A stretch of DNA of 64,000 bases from an uncultured Bacteroidales bacterium (lineage in GTDB: Bacteria; Bacteroidota; Bacteroidia; Bacteroidales; Muribaculaceae): contig CANSAP010000006.1 of NCBI GenBank assembly GCA_947644715.1, positions 1-64,000 on the forward strand, given 5' to 3'. Of the stretch, positions 17,863 to 27,647 are shown piece after piece. Under the pieces are notes generated by a model. It saw nothing but the letters and a program-made list of their open reading frames with translations. It was not told where the DNA came from and did no database searches. Each line of letters starts with the position of its first letter. Within the stretch, counting starts at the first letter, position 1. A program made the position numbers and the translations under genes.

Positions 17863-18282
17863 ATGGGGTTGGACAGGAGTGAGGCTTACGAGTGGGGGGT
17901 GCTGGCTGAGGAGTTGGCTGTGGAGCACCTGGTCAGGGAGGGCTATGCCATTCGGGAACGGCGGTGGCGCATGGGCGCCTCTCATGCGGAGATTGATATT
18001 ATTGCCGAGTTGCCGGGGGTGATGGTGTTCGCTGAGGTCAAGGCTCGCAGTCCGTATGCCGGAGAAACGCGCGAGGAGTGGGCCGCTGACCCGACGTCGC
18101 CGGCTGAGGCTGTGGATATGCGCAAGCGGCGGATGATTGCCCGTGCAGCTGACTCATACCTGCGGATGCAGGAGCAGGACTATGACTATCGGTTTGACAT
18201 TATCACGGTGCTCGGCACCCCGGACGATTACATCCTTACGCATATAGCCGATGCCTTCATTGCGCCGGTTTCGTCCCGCTGA
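17863..18282 (+). CDS. YraN family (UPF0102) putative endonuclease
   Basis: 139 residues, the usual size. Family hallmarks: GVLAEELAVEHLVREGY, the core EIDIIAELPGVMVFAEVKAR (PD-(D/E)xK-like residues), DMRKRRMIARAA, and RFDIITV near the end. Holliday-junction-resolvase-like fold; the cellular role is not established, perhaps DNA uptake or repair. Convergent with pckA and separated from it by a strong terminator. Confidence 0.92.
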   Translation: MGLDRSEAYEWGVLAEELAVEHLVREGYAIRERRWRMGASHAEIDIIAELPGVMVFAEVKARSPYAGETREEWAADPTSPAEAVDMRKRRMIARAADSYLRMQEQDYDYRFDIITVLGTPDDYILTHIADAFIAPVSSR

Positions 18283-18294
18283 GTGAGGTGCGCT

Positions 18295-18342
18295 AAAAAA
18301 GAACACCCGGCCAGAAGCCTGCAAAGGCGACTGACCGGGTGT
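18295..18342 (-). terminator. Terminator of pckA
   Basis: 12-bp arms ACACCCGGCCAG/CTGACCGGGTGT (one G-T pair). On the reverse strand the hairpin is followed by six T, so it serves pckA and may also stop yraN transcripts. Confidence 0.85.
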
Positions 18343-18372
18343 CGGTATTATTTGGTCTAACTATTCAGCTGA

Positions 18373-19977
18373 TTAGAGCTGGGGGCCGGCAGCTACGAGA
18401 GCCTTGCCTGCCTCGTTGCCCTCGAACTTCTTGAAGTTCTTGATGAACATCTCGGCGAGAGTCTTGGCCTTAGCTTCCCATTCTTTGGGATCGGCGTAGG
18501 TGTCGCGGGGATCAAGAATCTTGGGATCAACACCGGGGAGTTCGGTGGGGATCACGAAGTCGAAGATGGGGAGCACCTTGGTGGGAGCTTTGAGGATATC
18601 GCCGTTGAGGATATCGTCGATGATGCCACGGGTGTCGCGGATAGAGATACGCTTGCCTGTGCCGTTCCAACCGGTGTTCACGAGATAAGCCTTGGCGCCG
18701 CTCTTCTCCATTTTCTTAACGAGCTCTTCAGCATACTTAGTGGGGTGCAGGCTGAGGAATGCTGCGCCGAAGCAAGCGGAGAAGGTGGGAGTGGGCTCAG
18801 TGATGCCGCGCTCGGTACCAGCGAGTTTGGCGGTGAAGCCGGAGAGGAAGTAGTACTTAGCCTGCTCGGGGTTGAGGATGCTCACGGGGGGCAGCACGCC
18901 GAATGCGTCAGCAGAAAGGAAGATAACCTGCTTTGCAGCGGGACCCTTTGAGACGGGCTTAACGATGTTCTCGATGTGGTAGATGGGGTAAGAAACGCGG
19001 GTGTTCTCGGTCACGCTCTTGTCAGCGAAATCGATTTTGCCGTTAGCGTCTACGGTTACGTTCTCGAGCAGAGCGTCGCGACGGATAGCGTTGTAGATAT
19101 CGGGCTCGCTCTCCTTGTCGAGGTTGATAACCTTAGCGTAGCAGCCACCTTCGTAGTTGAATACGCCCTCGTCGTCCCAGCCGTGCTCGTCGTCGCCGAT
19201 GAGTTTGCGTTTGGGGTCGGTTGAGAGGGTGGTCTTACCTGTGCCGGAGAGGCCGAAGAAGATAGCGCTCTCAGTCTCGTCCATGTTGGTGTTAGCAGAG
19301 CAGTGCATGGAAGCGATGCCGCGCAGGGGGTTGAAGTAGTTCATCATTGAGAACATACCCTTCTTCATCTCGCCGCCATACCAGGTGTTGAGGATAACCT
19401 GCTCCTTCTCGGTGAGGTTGAAGGCAACCACAGTCTCTGAGTGGAGGCCGAGCTCCTTGTAGTTTTCAACCTTAGCCTTGGAAGCGTTGAAGACAACGAA
19501 GTCGGGGGTGAAGTCAGCGAGCTCCTCCTTGGAGGGACGGATGAACATGTTGGTCACGAAGTGAGCCTGCCAGGCCACTTCCATGATGAAGCGCACTTTG
19601 AGGCGGGTAGCGGGGTTGGCACCGCAGTAGCAGTCAACCACGAAGAGGGTCTTGTCGCTGAGCTCCTTAACGGCCTTTTCCTTCAGCTCGTTCCACACCT
19701 TGGTGTCGATGGGCTTGTTGTCGTTCTTGTATTCCTCAGATGTCCACCACACGGTGTTTTCGCTGGTAGCATCCTTTACGAGGTATTTGTCTTTGGGCGA
19801 ACGGCCGGTGTAGATACCGGTCATTACATTAACTGCGCCGAGTTCGGTTTCCTGGCCTTTTTCGAAGCCTTCGAGACCGGGAGCAGTCTCATACTTGTAA
19901 AGTTCTTCGTAAGAGGGGTTGTGGATGATTTCCTTAACATCCTTGATGCCGTACTGGCTGAGATTCAGTTCTGCCAT
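18373..19977 (-). CDS. pckA: Phosphoenolpyruvate carboxykinase (ATP)
   Basis: 534 residues, full length. [11 protein letters not shown] is the substrate-binding motif, [15 protein letters not shown] the kinase-type P-loop, and [20 protein letters not shown] the metal-binding segment. It interconverts oxaloacetate and PEP. In succinate-producing Bacteroidales it mainly runs towards oxaloacetate, fixing CO2 and yielding ATP, so it feeds the fumarate reductase encoded nearby. Strong codon bias (GAG, CTG, AAG, GGC) fits high expression. Own promoter and terminator. Confidence 0.98.
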   Translation of the reverse strand: MAELNLSQYGIKDVKEIIHNPSYEELYKYETAPGLEGFEKGQETELGAVNVMTGIYTGRSPKDKYLVKDATSENTVWWTSEEYKNDNKPIDTKVWNELKEKAVKELSDKTLFVVDCYCGANPATRLKVRFIMEVAWQAHFVTNMFIRPSKEELADFTPDFVVFNASKAKVENYKELGLHSETVVAFNLTEKEQVILNTWYGGEMKKGMFSMMNYFNPLRGIASMHCSANTNMDETESAIFFGLSGTGKTTLSTDPKRKLIGDDEHGWDDEGVFNYEGGCYAKVINLDKESEPDIYNAIRRDALLENVTVDANGKIDFADKSVTENTRVSYPIYHIENIVKPVSKGPAAKQVIFLSADAFGVLPPVSILNPEQAKYYFLSGFTAKLAGTERGITEPTPTFSACFGAAFLSLHPTKYAEELVKKMEKSGAKAYLVNTGWNGTGKRISIRDTRGIIDDILNGDILKAPTKVLPIFDFVIPTELPGVDPKILDPRDTYADPKEWEAKAKTLAEMFIKNFKKFEGNEAGKALVAAGPQL

Positions 19978-20075
19978 AGCTTGAATTACGGGTTATAAAA
20001 ATGGTTTTTGATTAATCTATACTCTAAACAATCTATCTTTGATTATGTTGCGCTCCGCGCGCGTTAAATCTCGTG

Positions 20076-20083
20076 CAAAAGTA
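20076..20083 (-). promoter_or_regulatory. -7 box of pckA
   Basis: Reverse strand TACTTTTG matches TAnnTTTG. No good TTTG at -33. It lies about 100 bp upstream of the start codon. Confidence 0.55.
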
Positions 20084-20154
20084 CAAAAAAAACCTGACAT
20101 GGAGGGAAGAACAGCTCCGTTTTTTGTTGTGAATGTGAAAAAGCCTTATTATTC

Positions 20155-20185
20155 TTGGCCGTGCAGAGTTTTATTCTTAATTTTG
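20155..20185 (+). promoter_or_regulatory. Promoter of secreted protein gene
   Basis: TTGG-N19-TAATTTTG, with a perfect -7 box, about 90 bp before the ATG at 20278. It is the rightward half of a divergent control region with pckA. Confidence 0.65.
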
Positions 20186-20277
20186 CAGGGTGGATAACAG
20201 GGCATTACTTCGGGCTCAGGTCTGCGGCCCGGTTATTCGCAAACGGCTGAAAATATTCATACTAACATATCACGCAA

Positions 20278-20937
20278 ATGAAAAAACTTTTACTCTCAAT
20301 GGCTCTCGTGGCCGCAGCAGCAGCTCCCGCAGCAGCCGCTGACTATGAATTCTACATCACCACCAATGCCGAGAGCGCTGCCTCCGGAGCGACTTCCGGC
20401 TATGAGCTCGTGCAGGAGGGCAAGGAATATGTAGCTAATCCCGAGATGGAGGGGATTCAGCTCGAATGCGCCGCCTTCATTAAAGTTGTCAATAATACAT
20501 CCTCTGACGCCCAGTGTCTGGTTTCCGTGACCAAGGTTTACGACAATAATGATTTCGCAGGTCTCACCCCGCTGTGGCAGACTTGTCTCGGCTTTGTTTG
20601 CCAGACAGGCGATGTAACTGCAACGGTTAACGCCAACTCCTCGACTCCCGGCGGCATCGGCGAACATATCGGCTACACTGTGTATTGCCTGGACCCCTCC
20701 GCAGCTGAGAATGTAAAATTTGATTCAAAGTATAATGTAACCATGAAGATGGGTGACACTACCCGCTCCTTCTCCATTCTTTACACATCCACTCCTGCCG
20801 CTGTCGAGACTATCGACGTAGCCGGCGGACAGGCTGAATATTTCAACATGCAGGGTCTGCGTGTGAGCGAGCCTGTTAAGGGACAGATGTACATCGTCCG
20901 TCAGGGTGGCAAAGTCTCCAAGACTGTTGTCCGCTAA
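20278..20937 (+). CDS. Secreted protein with C-terminal sorting-like tail
   Basis: 219 residues. An alanine-rich signal peptide (MKKLLLSMALVAAAAAPAAA) is followed by a mostly beta domain with four cysteines. The last 35 residues (EYFNMQGLRVSEPVKGQMYI, then a KTVV end) match the short Por/type IX-like tail seen on many Bacteroidales exported proteins. No enzymatic motif; function unknown. Monocistronic with its own promoter; comEC follows after 57 bp. Confidence 0.8.
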   Translation: MKKLLLSMALVAAAAAPAAAADYEFYITTNAESAASGATSGYELVQEGKEYVANPEMEGIQLECAAFIKVVNNTSSDAQCLVSVTKVYDNNDFAGLTPLWQTCLGFVCQTGDVTATVNANSSTPGGIGEHIGYTVYCLDPSAAENVKFDSKYNVTMKMGDTTRSFSILYTSTPAAVETIDVAGGQAEYFNMQGLRVSEPVKGQMYIVRQGGKVSKTVVR

Positions 20938-20957
20938 CTTTCGGCCGACTGAATTGC

Positions 20958-20993
20958 TTCGGCAAAACAGTTAAATTCGGCAAAACAGTTAAA
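20958..20993. repeat. Perfect 18-bp tandem repeat before comEC
   Basis: TTCGGCAAAACAGTTAAA occurs twice back to back (20958-20975, 20976-20993), ending one base before the comEC ATG, so the ribosome-binding region of comEC is duplicated. Confidence 0.9.
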
Positions 20994-20994
20994 C

Positions 20995-22896
20995 ATGTTT
21001 ATACCCCCGCAGCTTCCCCGTGCGCCTTTTGCGGCGATTACCGGGGCATTCTGCGGGGGGCTCTTATTGTGTTTCCGCGCGGGCGCTTCGGCTTCTGCCG
21101 GGTTGGGATTGCTGCTCGGGGGCGCTGTTCTGTGGATTCTTCTGGAGTGGAGGCGAGTGCGCTTCACGATGCGCGATCTGACATGGCTGCCGGTGATTCT
21201 CTGCTTTTGCGGCACGGGAATCCTGACGGCATCCATCAATCTGCCTATGGATGTTCAGGAGATTCCTGACGGATACCTTGCACGGGGTATCGTAAGGGAA
21301 TCTGCCGGCACGGAGTCAGGCTCACGGCTCACGGTGGAGGTCACAAGTCTCACGCCGCGCCGGAGCGGCGAGGAGCGGAGGCTGCACACCAAGCTGCTGC
21401 TCTACACTGATTCGGTTCCTCTGACAGCAGGGGACCGGATTACTTTCCCGGCCATCTTCACCCCGGCCTCCGGTGAGCCGGCCTATCTCAGCTATCTGTT
21501 CAGCAGGGGGATTGATTTCACGCAGAGCTGCCCCTCCCGGCTTATCGCCCACACGGGTCATGAGCGCTCGCTCCTTACGCTTGCCGGGGATGCCCGCCTC
21601 AGGATTGTGGAGCGTCTGAATGAGTCAGCCCTGAAGACTGACACGAAAGTGTTTATGGCAGCGCTGCTCACCGGCCTGCGCTCCGACATGACTCGCGAGA
21701 CGCGAGCTGCATTCACGGCCGCCGGGATTGCTCACGTGCTGGCCGTCAGCGGGTTGCATGTCGGCATAGTGGTGCTTATCCTGGCATTGCTTCTGCGCCC
21801 GCTGGATTACATCAATGGGCGCAGGCTACGGTATCTGCTCACGATTGCCGGCATCTGGTGCTTCGCGCTGCTTGCCGGTCTGGGAGCGCCGGTGGTCAGA
21901 GCGGCTGTGATGGCGAGCTGCGTGATTATTGCCATACTGTTGCAACGGCCGAGATTGGCACTCAACTCTCTGTGTCTGGCGGCGTTCCTGATACTCCTGG
22001 TGGATCCGCGCGCACTGTTTGACGCAGGATTTCTGCTGAGCTTCTGTGTGACCGGAGGCATTCTGTTTCTTGTCTCGGGGCTGACTCCGGCCCGGGAGCG
22101 GATGCACCCTTGGCTTCACAACGCAACACTTTGGATAGCAGTTCCTTGCGTAGCGTTTCTGAGTTCCTGGATGCTGACCGCCCGTTTCTTTCATTCCGTT
22201 CAGCTTTGGTTCCTCCCGGTCAACCTTCTGCTGGCGCCGCTTCTCCCCTTTTATTTCGGCATCGGAGTGCTGTATATTCTGCTGCTTTTCGCCGGAGTGG
22301 ATTGCAGCCTCTGCGCCACACTGCTTGATGGAGGCTATGCCGCACTGATGCACTGCGCCACATGGGCCGGAAATCTGCCCGGCTCACATGTCAGCCTGTA
22401 TATCAATGAGTTGCCGATATGGTTCTATATGGGAGCACTCATCTGCTTTGCTCTTTACCTGAGCTTTGGCGGGAAATGGAAACTGCTTTCAGCCCTGGGC
22501 GGGGTAGTGGCATCCGGGCTGCTGATTATGCTTGCACCGGCTCCGGTGCCACCCGACACCCTGGAGCTTGGGAGGGGAGCCTCCCGCTGCCTGCTGCGCT
22601 CCACCCGCCGAGGCGAGCCGGAAAAGATGGAATTGCCACGCGGCTCCCTGAGCTGCGCAGAGCTGCAGGGGCACACAATCATTTTCCTTGACAGCGCCAT
22701 GAGCAGCAGTCCCGCCCGAGAGCCGTTGCATTGCGACTGGCTGATTATCGGGTCACGCTATCAGGGCACTTTGGCGGAGGCTTACCGGCAGTTTACGCCC
22801 GACAGCCTCGTCTGGCATCAATCAGTGTCACCGAGCCGCCGCGAAGAGATGGAAGCCGAATTCAAAGCCGCCGGAGAGCGGCATCCTCAATTGTAG
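20995..22896 (+). CDS. comEC: ComEC/Rec2-family DNA uptake channel
   Basis: 633 residues. An N-terminal pair of helices is followed by a DUF4131-like soluble domain (TVEVTSLTPRR, GDRITFPAIF). The Competence domain then starts with MAALLTGLRSDMTRETR and AAGIAHVLAVSGLHVGIVVL, the diagnostic motif, and continues through many membrane helices to about residue 515. The C-terminal tail is short and lacks the HxHxDH metallo-beta-lactamase domain of the Bacillus type, as is common in this phylum. It should carry single-stranded DNA across the inner membrane. Confidence 0.92.
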   Translation: MFIPPQLPRAPFAAITGAFCGGLLLCFRAGASASAGLGLLLGGAVLWILLEWRRVRFTMRDLTWLPVILCFCGTGILTASINLPMDVQEIPDGYLARGIVRESAGTESGSRLTVEVTSLTPRRSGEERRLHTKLLLYTDSVPLTAGDRITFPAIFTPASGEPAYLSYLFSRGIDFTQSCPSRLIAHTGHERSLLTLAGDARLRIVERLNESALKTDTKVFMAALLTGLRSDMTRETRAAFTAAGIAHVLAVSGLHVGIVVLILALLLRPLDYINGRRLRYLLTIAGIWCFALLAGLGAPVVRAAVMASCVIIAILLQRPRLALNSLCLAAFLILLVDPRALFDAGFLLSFCVTGGILFLVSGLTPARERMHPWLHNATLWIAVPCVAFLSSWMLTARFFHSVQLWFLPVNLLLAPLLPFYFGIGVLYILLLFAGVDCSLCATLLDGGYAALMHCATWAGNLPGSHVSLYINELPIWFYMGALICFALYLSFGGKWKLLSALGGVVASGLLIMLAPAPVPPDTLELGRGASRCLLRSTRRGEPEKMELPRGSLSCAELQGHTIIFLDSAMSSSPAREPLHCDWLIIGSRYQGTLAEAYRQFTPDSLVWHQSVSPSRREEMEAEFKAAGERHPQL

Positions 22897-22990
22897 GCAT
22901 ACGAAGCCGCTGCACAGGAAGCCGAACAGAGAGCCGTATACTCAAATTTAAGTATTTTTAATGCATAGGGTTACTTCTTTTATTGATTTT

Positions 22991-23022
22991 CTTGGGGATT
23001 TTGAAAGTATAGCCTAACTTTG
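22991..23022 (+). promoter_or_regulatory. Promoter of the SusC operon
   Basis: CTTG-N20-TAACTTTG with a perfect -7 box, leaving a leader of about 105 nt before the SusC start. The rest of 22897-23133 shows no further feature. Confidence 0.65.
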
Positions 23023-23133
23023 TCTTAGTTTTTAATATTGAAAGCTTCCTGCTGACTATAAAACAGGAGACATCTCCCGAGCCGGCAGCGGGCTTCAGCA
23101 ACGGTTTTTCGCTTACTCCTCTCCCGCTAAACA

Positions 23134-26100
23134 ATGCTTAGGGTTCTATTTACTTTTATTTGTCTTGCGAGCATTCTGCTGTCATCTAATGCCTCCACCC
23201 TGCCGTCAGGCGCCGCCGCTTCCCACGCCTCTCAAAAGGAGCTGCAAGGGGTCGTGACCGACACTGAGGGGGAGCCGGTGGTGGGTGCCATGATAAAGGT
23301 CAAGAAGTCGTCGCTGGGAGCGGCCACCGACATTGACGGCCATTACAGCCTCGCCGGCAGGCCCCGCGAGGGAGCCGTAATCACGGTGTCAGCCATGGGA
23401 ATGAAGAGCATAGATGTCACCTATCACGGGGAGCCGGTCATGAATTTCACTATGGAGACCGACCCCACTATGCTTCAGGAGGTTACGGTCGTTGCAGAGC
23501 CCAACATCAATGATATTGATGTCAGAAGCCGGTCAGGCGTCGTGCAGACAGTCGACATGAAGCGACTGACCGAAAAGCCGGTCATGGACATGGGGCTTGC
23601 ATTGCAGGGAGCCGTGCCGGGACTGATTGTGACCAACACCGGCGAACTTGGCTCAAAGCCTACAATCCGCATACGCGGCAATCAGTCGCTGCGCGCCGGC
23701 GACTCTGCCAACGAGCCGCTCTATGTGCTTGACGGCAAGGTGATTTCCGCCGACACTTTCCGCTCGCTCAATCCCCAGGATATCCGTGAGATAAAGGTGC
23801 TGAAGGATGCGGCAGCCTGCGCGCTCTATGGCATCAAGGCGGCCAACGGCGTGATTGAGGTCTCCTCTAAGCGAGGAAGCCACTTCGGCGCCGTCGATAT
23901 CAATTACACTCTCAGCATGGGTGTCACGCTGAAAGGGAGGCGGGGTGTCGACGTAATGAAGTCAGCCGAAAAGCTGGAGCTGGAGCGGCTCATGATGAAT
24001 GAAGCCACGCCGGGCTACCGATACAGCGCTGACTATTTCCGTAAGCACTATGCCGGCTCGCCCAACCTCGACGCAATGATTGCCTCGGGAGCCGCAACGC
24101 TCGACTCGCTGCGCGCCATCAATACCGACTGGTTCAACCGCCTGATGCGCACAGCGCTCTATCAGAACCACAATCTTTCGGTGAGAGGGGGTGGCGAACA
24201 GGCCTCCTACTTCATGAGCGCCAACATCTCAACACAGGGGGGACAGATTGAAGGGAACAGCACCCTGCGCGGCACCCTGCGCATGGGGCTTGACCTGGCC
24301 ATCGGCAAAATCGGCGACTTCACGCTCACCATGGATGGAGGATACACCGACAACAAGACCCCCAACGGAAGCAGCTTCTCCCCGGCCTCACTCATCTATA
24401 ATCTGAATCCTTATGAGACTCCGGAGAGCCTCCAACTCTGGTCTTACCCGAACCGCTCGCTCGCCGACCTGCTCTACCAATACAGCGGCAACAGCACCGA
24501 GAAGCGTGCCGGTATCTCCTCAAGCATCCAGCTGCGCCCCCTGCCTGACCTGGATATCTCAGCCGTAGCCGGACTGGACTATCTGCTCTCGGAGTCCACA
24601 CAGTTCACTCCGGCCTCCTCCTATTCCGAACAGCAGAGCGGCTTCAGCGCCGCCGAACTCGGACGCCTTGCCAAGGACAAGAACACGCTGATGAATTTCA
24701 CCTACAACGTGCGCGCCGTCTACAATCACCTCTTCGCTGACCGCCATGACGTGACCCTCAGCCTTAACCATGACTATTATCTGACTAACACCGACAACCT
24801 CGGCATCATCGGATATGGTGTGGGCAACCAGCCCTCGGCCGCCCTCATCAACCAGTCACTCACGGGTGCCCGCAAGCCCGCCGTCTCCGCTCTCAAAGAG
24901 AAAGTTGCGCAACTTGGTGTCGGGGCTGTGGCCGGCTACACCTTCGACCGCACCTATGACCTCTTCGCCACCTATAAGCTTGACGCCTCCTCGCTGCTCC
25001 CCTCTGACAAGCGCTGGAACTCGGCCTGGGCCGTTGGCGCCGGAATCACACCTTCATCCTATCCCTTCCTGGCCGGCAACCGGGTGCTGACGCGCCTCAA
25101 CCTGAAAGCGAGCTACGGCAGCACCGCCTCCCTGGCCGGGGTCAGCGCGGCGCAGACCATAGCCACCTTCGCCTATCTTGAAGAGACCTACGACAACTCA
25201 CGCCTTCTCCAGCTCCTGGCTCTCTATAACCGCGACCTGAAGCCGGAACACACCACCTCCATCGACGCCGGCCTGCACATGGGGCTGTTCAACCTCGTGA
25301 GCCTCGACCTGCAATGGTATCGCCGCGAGACAGCCGACGCACTGCTGGATGTGCCCGTGGCGGCCAGCAACGGCTTCAGCATGATGAAGCGCAACATCGG
25401 CACCCTGCGCAACGACGGCGTGGAGGCGGGCATCTCGCTGAACCTCTCTGACCTGCATCCTGACTGGCAATTCCGGTTCAGCACTACGGCGGCCTACAAC
25501 CGCAACAAAGTGGTCGACCTCTACTACACCGACAAGCTCTACACCAGCGACTACTCTCTGATTCCTGACTTTCAGGTCGGAAAAGCCTATGACATTCTCT
25601 ACGGCCTGCAGCAGACAGGCATAAACTCCGTGACCGGGCTTCCGATTTTCATCGGCAAGGATGGTCGCGAGATAGAGCCGGGCAAGACGAAACTCACCCG
25701 CGACGATTTCATAGTGCTCGGCCACCTGACACCCCCCTTCTCAGGCACCATCAGCCTGGGGGTGAGTTGGCGTGAATTTGAGCTGGATGCCGACTTCTAC
25801 TGGGTCTCCGGAGGTGTGCGGCAATACAACTACACTTACGTGCGTAACCGCGACGATGTCAACTACAACGCCCTGGCCGGCCTGACCGAAACCATGTGGT
25901 TCCATCGAGGCGACGTCGACAAGCTCTACTACTCCCCCTTCTATGCCTCTTCGGCCATTGAGACCCTCTCCTATGCCAACACCTCCAACACCGGGTCGTC
26001 AGACTATCTGCGACTCTCCATGCTCTCGCTTCGCTACCGCCTGCCGCAGACGCTGCTCCGCCACACCGGCAATCTCATCAAGTATGCTTCGGTTGCCCTT

Positions 26101-26214
26101 CAGGCCTCCAATCTCTTCACCATCACCCCTTACAGCGAATCTGACCCTGAGACCGGTAAACTCGGTGCCTCCATCCAGCCGGTAATAACAATGAATCTTA
26201 GCGTAACATTCTGA
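23134..26214 (+). CDS. SusC/RagA-family TonB-dependent outer-membrane transporter
   Basis: 1026 residues. Signal peptide (1-21), carboxypeptidase-regulatory-like domain (LQGVVTDTEGEPVVGAMIKV, about 38-115), a TonB-box-like LQEVTVVAE, and the plug with IRGNQSLRAGDSANEPLYVLD and DAAACALYGIKAANGVIEV. The rest is a 22-strand barrel ending in an aromatic residue (NLSVTF). It imports a bulky ligand together with the SusD lipoprotein next door. No sigma/anti-sigma or hybrid two-component regulator and no glycoside hydrolase lie nearby, so this is not a standard polysaccharide locus. Followed by an M16 protease and a ChaN-like protein. Confidence 0.95.
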   Translation: MLRVLFTFICLASILLSSNASTLPSGAAASHASQKELQGVVTDTEGEPVVGAMIKVKKSSLGAATDIDGHYSLAGRPREGAVITVSAMGMKSIDVTYHGEPVMNFTMETDPTMLQEVTVVAEPNINDIDVRSRSGVVQTVDMKRLTEKPVMDMGLALQGAVPGLIVTNTGELGSKPTIRIRGNQSLRAGDSANEPLYVLDGKVISADTFRSLNPQDIREIKVLKDAAACALYGIKAANGVIEVSSKRGSHFGAVDINYTLSMGVTLKGRRGVDVMKSAEKLELERLMMNEATPGYRYSADYFRKHYAGSPNLDAMIASGAATLDSLRAINTDWFNRLMRTALYQNHNLSVRGGGEQASYFMSANISTQGGQIEGNSTLRGTLRMGLDLAIGKIGDFTLTMDGGYTDNKTPNGSSFSPASLIYNLNPYETPESLQLWSYPNRSLADLLYQYSGNSTEKRAGISSSIQLRPLPDLDISAVAGLDYLLSESTQFTPASSYSEQQSGFSAAELGRLAKDKNTLMNFTYNVRAVYNHLFADRHDVTLSLNHDYYLTNTDNLGIIGYGVGNQPSAALINQSLTGARKPAVSALKEKVAQLGVGAVAGYTFDRTYDLFATYKLDASSLLPSDKRWNSAWAVGAGITPSSYPFLAGNRVLTRLNLKASYGSTASLAGVSAAQTIATFAYLEETYDNSRLLQLLALYNRDLKPEHTTSIDAGLHMGLFNLVSLDLQWYRRETADALLDVPVAASNGFSMMKRNIGTLRNDGVEAGISLNLSDLHPDWQFRFSTTAAYNRNKVVDLYYTDKLYTSDYSLIPDFQVGKAYDILYGLQQTGINSVTGLPIFIGKDGREIEPGKTKLTRDDFIVLGHLTPPFSGTISLGVSWREFELDADFYWVSGGVRQYNYTYVRNRDDVNYNALAGLTETMWFHRGDVDKLYYSPFYASSAIETLSYANTSNTGSSDYLRLSMLSLRYRLPQTLLRHTGNLIKYASVALQASNLFTITPYSESDPETGKLGASIQPVITMNLSVTF

Positions 26215-27608
26215 TGTCAGCGACCATGAGATATACCCTTTCAGCCACCCTCTTCCTGCTGATGCTCCTGTCGGGCTGCTCGCTCGACATCCCCTACGAG
26301 AACCAATTCTCTGACCCGGATGCAATAACCACTCCCGAAACCGGGCGCGAGCTGCTGGCTTACGCCTATAATTCCCTCCCCAATCCGGAGTTTGACCTCG
26401 CGCTGCTTGCCGATGATTTCGAGCCTACTTACTGGGCTCCGCGCAATTCATCGCTCAACAATGAATACACCTGGCAGCCGCAGGCGCTGATTGACCTGAG
26501 TGCCTCGCTATGGACTGAGTATTACGAGGTTATAGCCTCACTGAACGCTCTGCTTGAGCGCACCCCTGACATAAAGGTGAGCTCGGAGGCTGACCGCACG
26601 GCGCTGAACAATCTCACCGCTGAGGCCTACACGCTGAAAGCCTTCTGCTATTTCCGTCTGTTGCAGCTTTTTGCCTCCGGCCCTGACACGCCCGATGCTG
26701 ACGGAATCATTCTCAAGGATAAAGTGGCTATGGAGAACCTTCCCCGCCGCCCGATTAAAGACTGCATCGCGGAGATTCGCTCGTTGCTCACCCGCGCCCG
26801 GGAGCTTGGCAACAGCGGCGCCAACAAAGCTTGGATTACCTCCGACGCCACTCTGCTGCTCTCTGCGCAGGTGGAGCTGTATGCCGGCAACTGCGCAGAG
26901 GCTGCCCACCTCGCCCGTGAGTTGCTCGACAAATATGGGTTCGAGGTCTTCGCTCCCCAGGCCTATGATGCGCTTTGGAACAGCACCACGAGCGCCGAGC
27001 AAATCTTCATCTTCAACAGTCCCGACCGCACGGGCAGCTTCTATCAGGAGATTGTCTATGACACAAATTCCGGCGACTATTTCTCAGTAGCCCCGGCCAT
27101 AGCCGCCGCTTACGGGCCGACCGACTGCCGCACCCCCTGGAGCATATGCGAAGTGACCACCTCGGCTCTCGGCACTCTGCCCTTCATCGGAAAATACAAT
27201 CGGCTGCGCCGCGAAAAGCGGGAGATTACGTTCGTCAATAAGATGCGTCTCTCCAACGCTCTGTTCACGGCGGCTGAAGCGCTGGTCCGGGAGGGACAGG
27301 GGGCAGAAGCCCGCTCGATCATGAATGAATATCTGTCGCGCCGCGGCGCCGAGCTGCTGGCCGACGATTTGACCGGCGACCCACTGATGCTCGCAATCCT
27401 GCACCAGAAGCAGCTCGAATTTCTCGGTGAGGGGGAACGCTTCTTCGACCTGAAGCGCTATCGCGCCACTCTGCTTAACACCCCTTCCACCCGCATTCCC
27501 CCCGCCGGAGACTACCGATGGCTCCTCCCGATTCCTAAGGATGAATATCTCTATAATGAGGCAGCCAATCAAAATCCCGAGTGGCCGAAATCCTCTTTTA
27601 ATGATTGA
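26214..27608 (+). CDS. SusD/RagB-family surface lipoprotein
   Basis: 464 residues. The ATG shares one base with the SusC stop (TGATG); an alternative start is Met5. The lipobox is LLSGC with Cys22. Helical SusD-type TPR fold: AEAYTLKAFCYFRLLQLFA in the N-terminal half, and QKQLEFLGEGERFFDLKRY near the C-terminus is the family signature. It forms the lid over the SusC barrel and helps bind the ligand at the cell surface. The ligand is unknown. Confidence 0.95.
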   Translation: MSATMRYTLSATLFLLMLLSGCSLDIPYENQFSDPDAITTPETGRELLAYAYNSLPNPEFDLALLADDFEPTYWAPRNSSLNNEYTWQPQALIDLSASLWTEYYEVIASLNALLERTPDIKVSSEADRTALNNLTAEAYTLKAFCYFRLLQLFASGPDTPDADGIILKDKVAMENLPRRPIKDCIAEIRSLLTRARELGNSGANKAWITSDATLLLSAQVELYAGNCAEAAHLARELLDKYGFEVFAPQAYDALWNSTTSAEQIFIFNSPDRTGSFYQEIVYDTNSGDYFSVAPAIAAAYGPTDCRTPWSICEVTTSALGTLPFIGKYNRLRREKREITFVNKMRLSNALFTAAEALVREGQGAEARSIMNEYLSRRGAELLADDLTGDPLMLAILHQKQLEFLGEGERFFDLKRYRATLLNTPSTRIPPAGDYRWLLPIPKDEYLYNEAANQNPEWPKSSFND

Positions 27609-27647
27609 GATACTGCTTGATTTATCTTTCAAAATAATTAATACACT

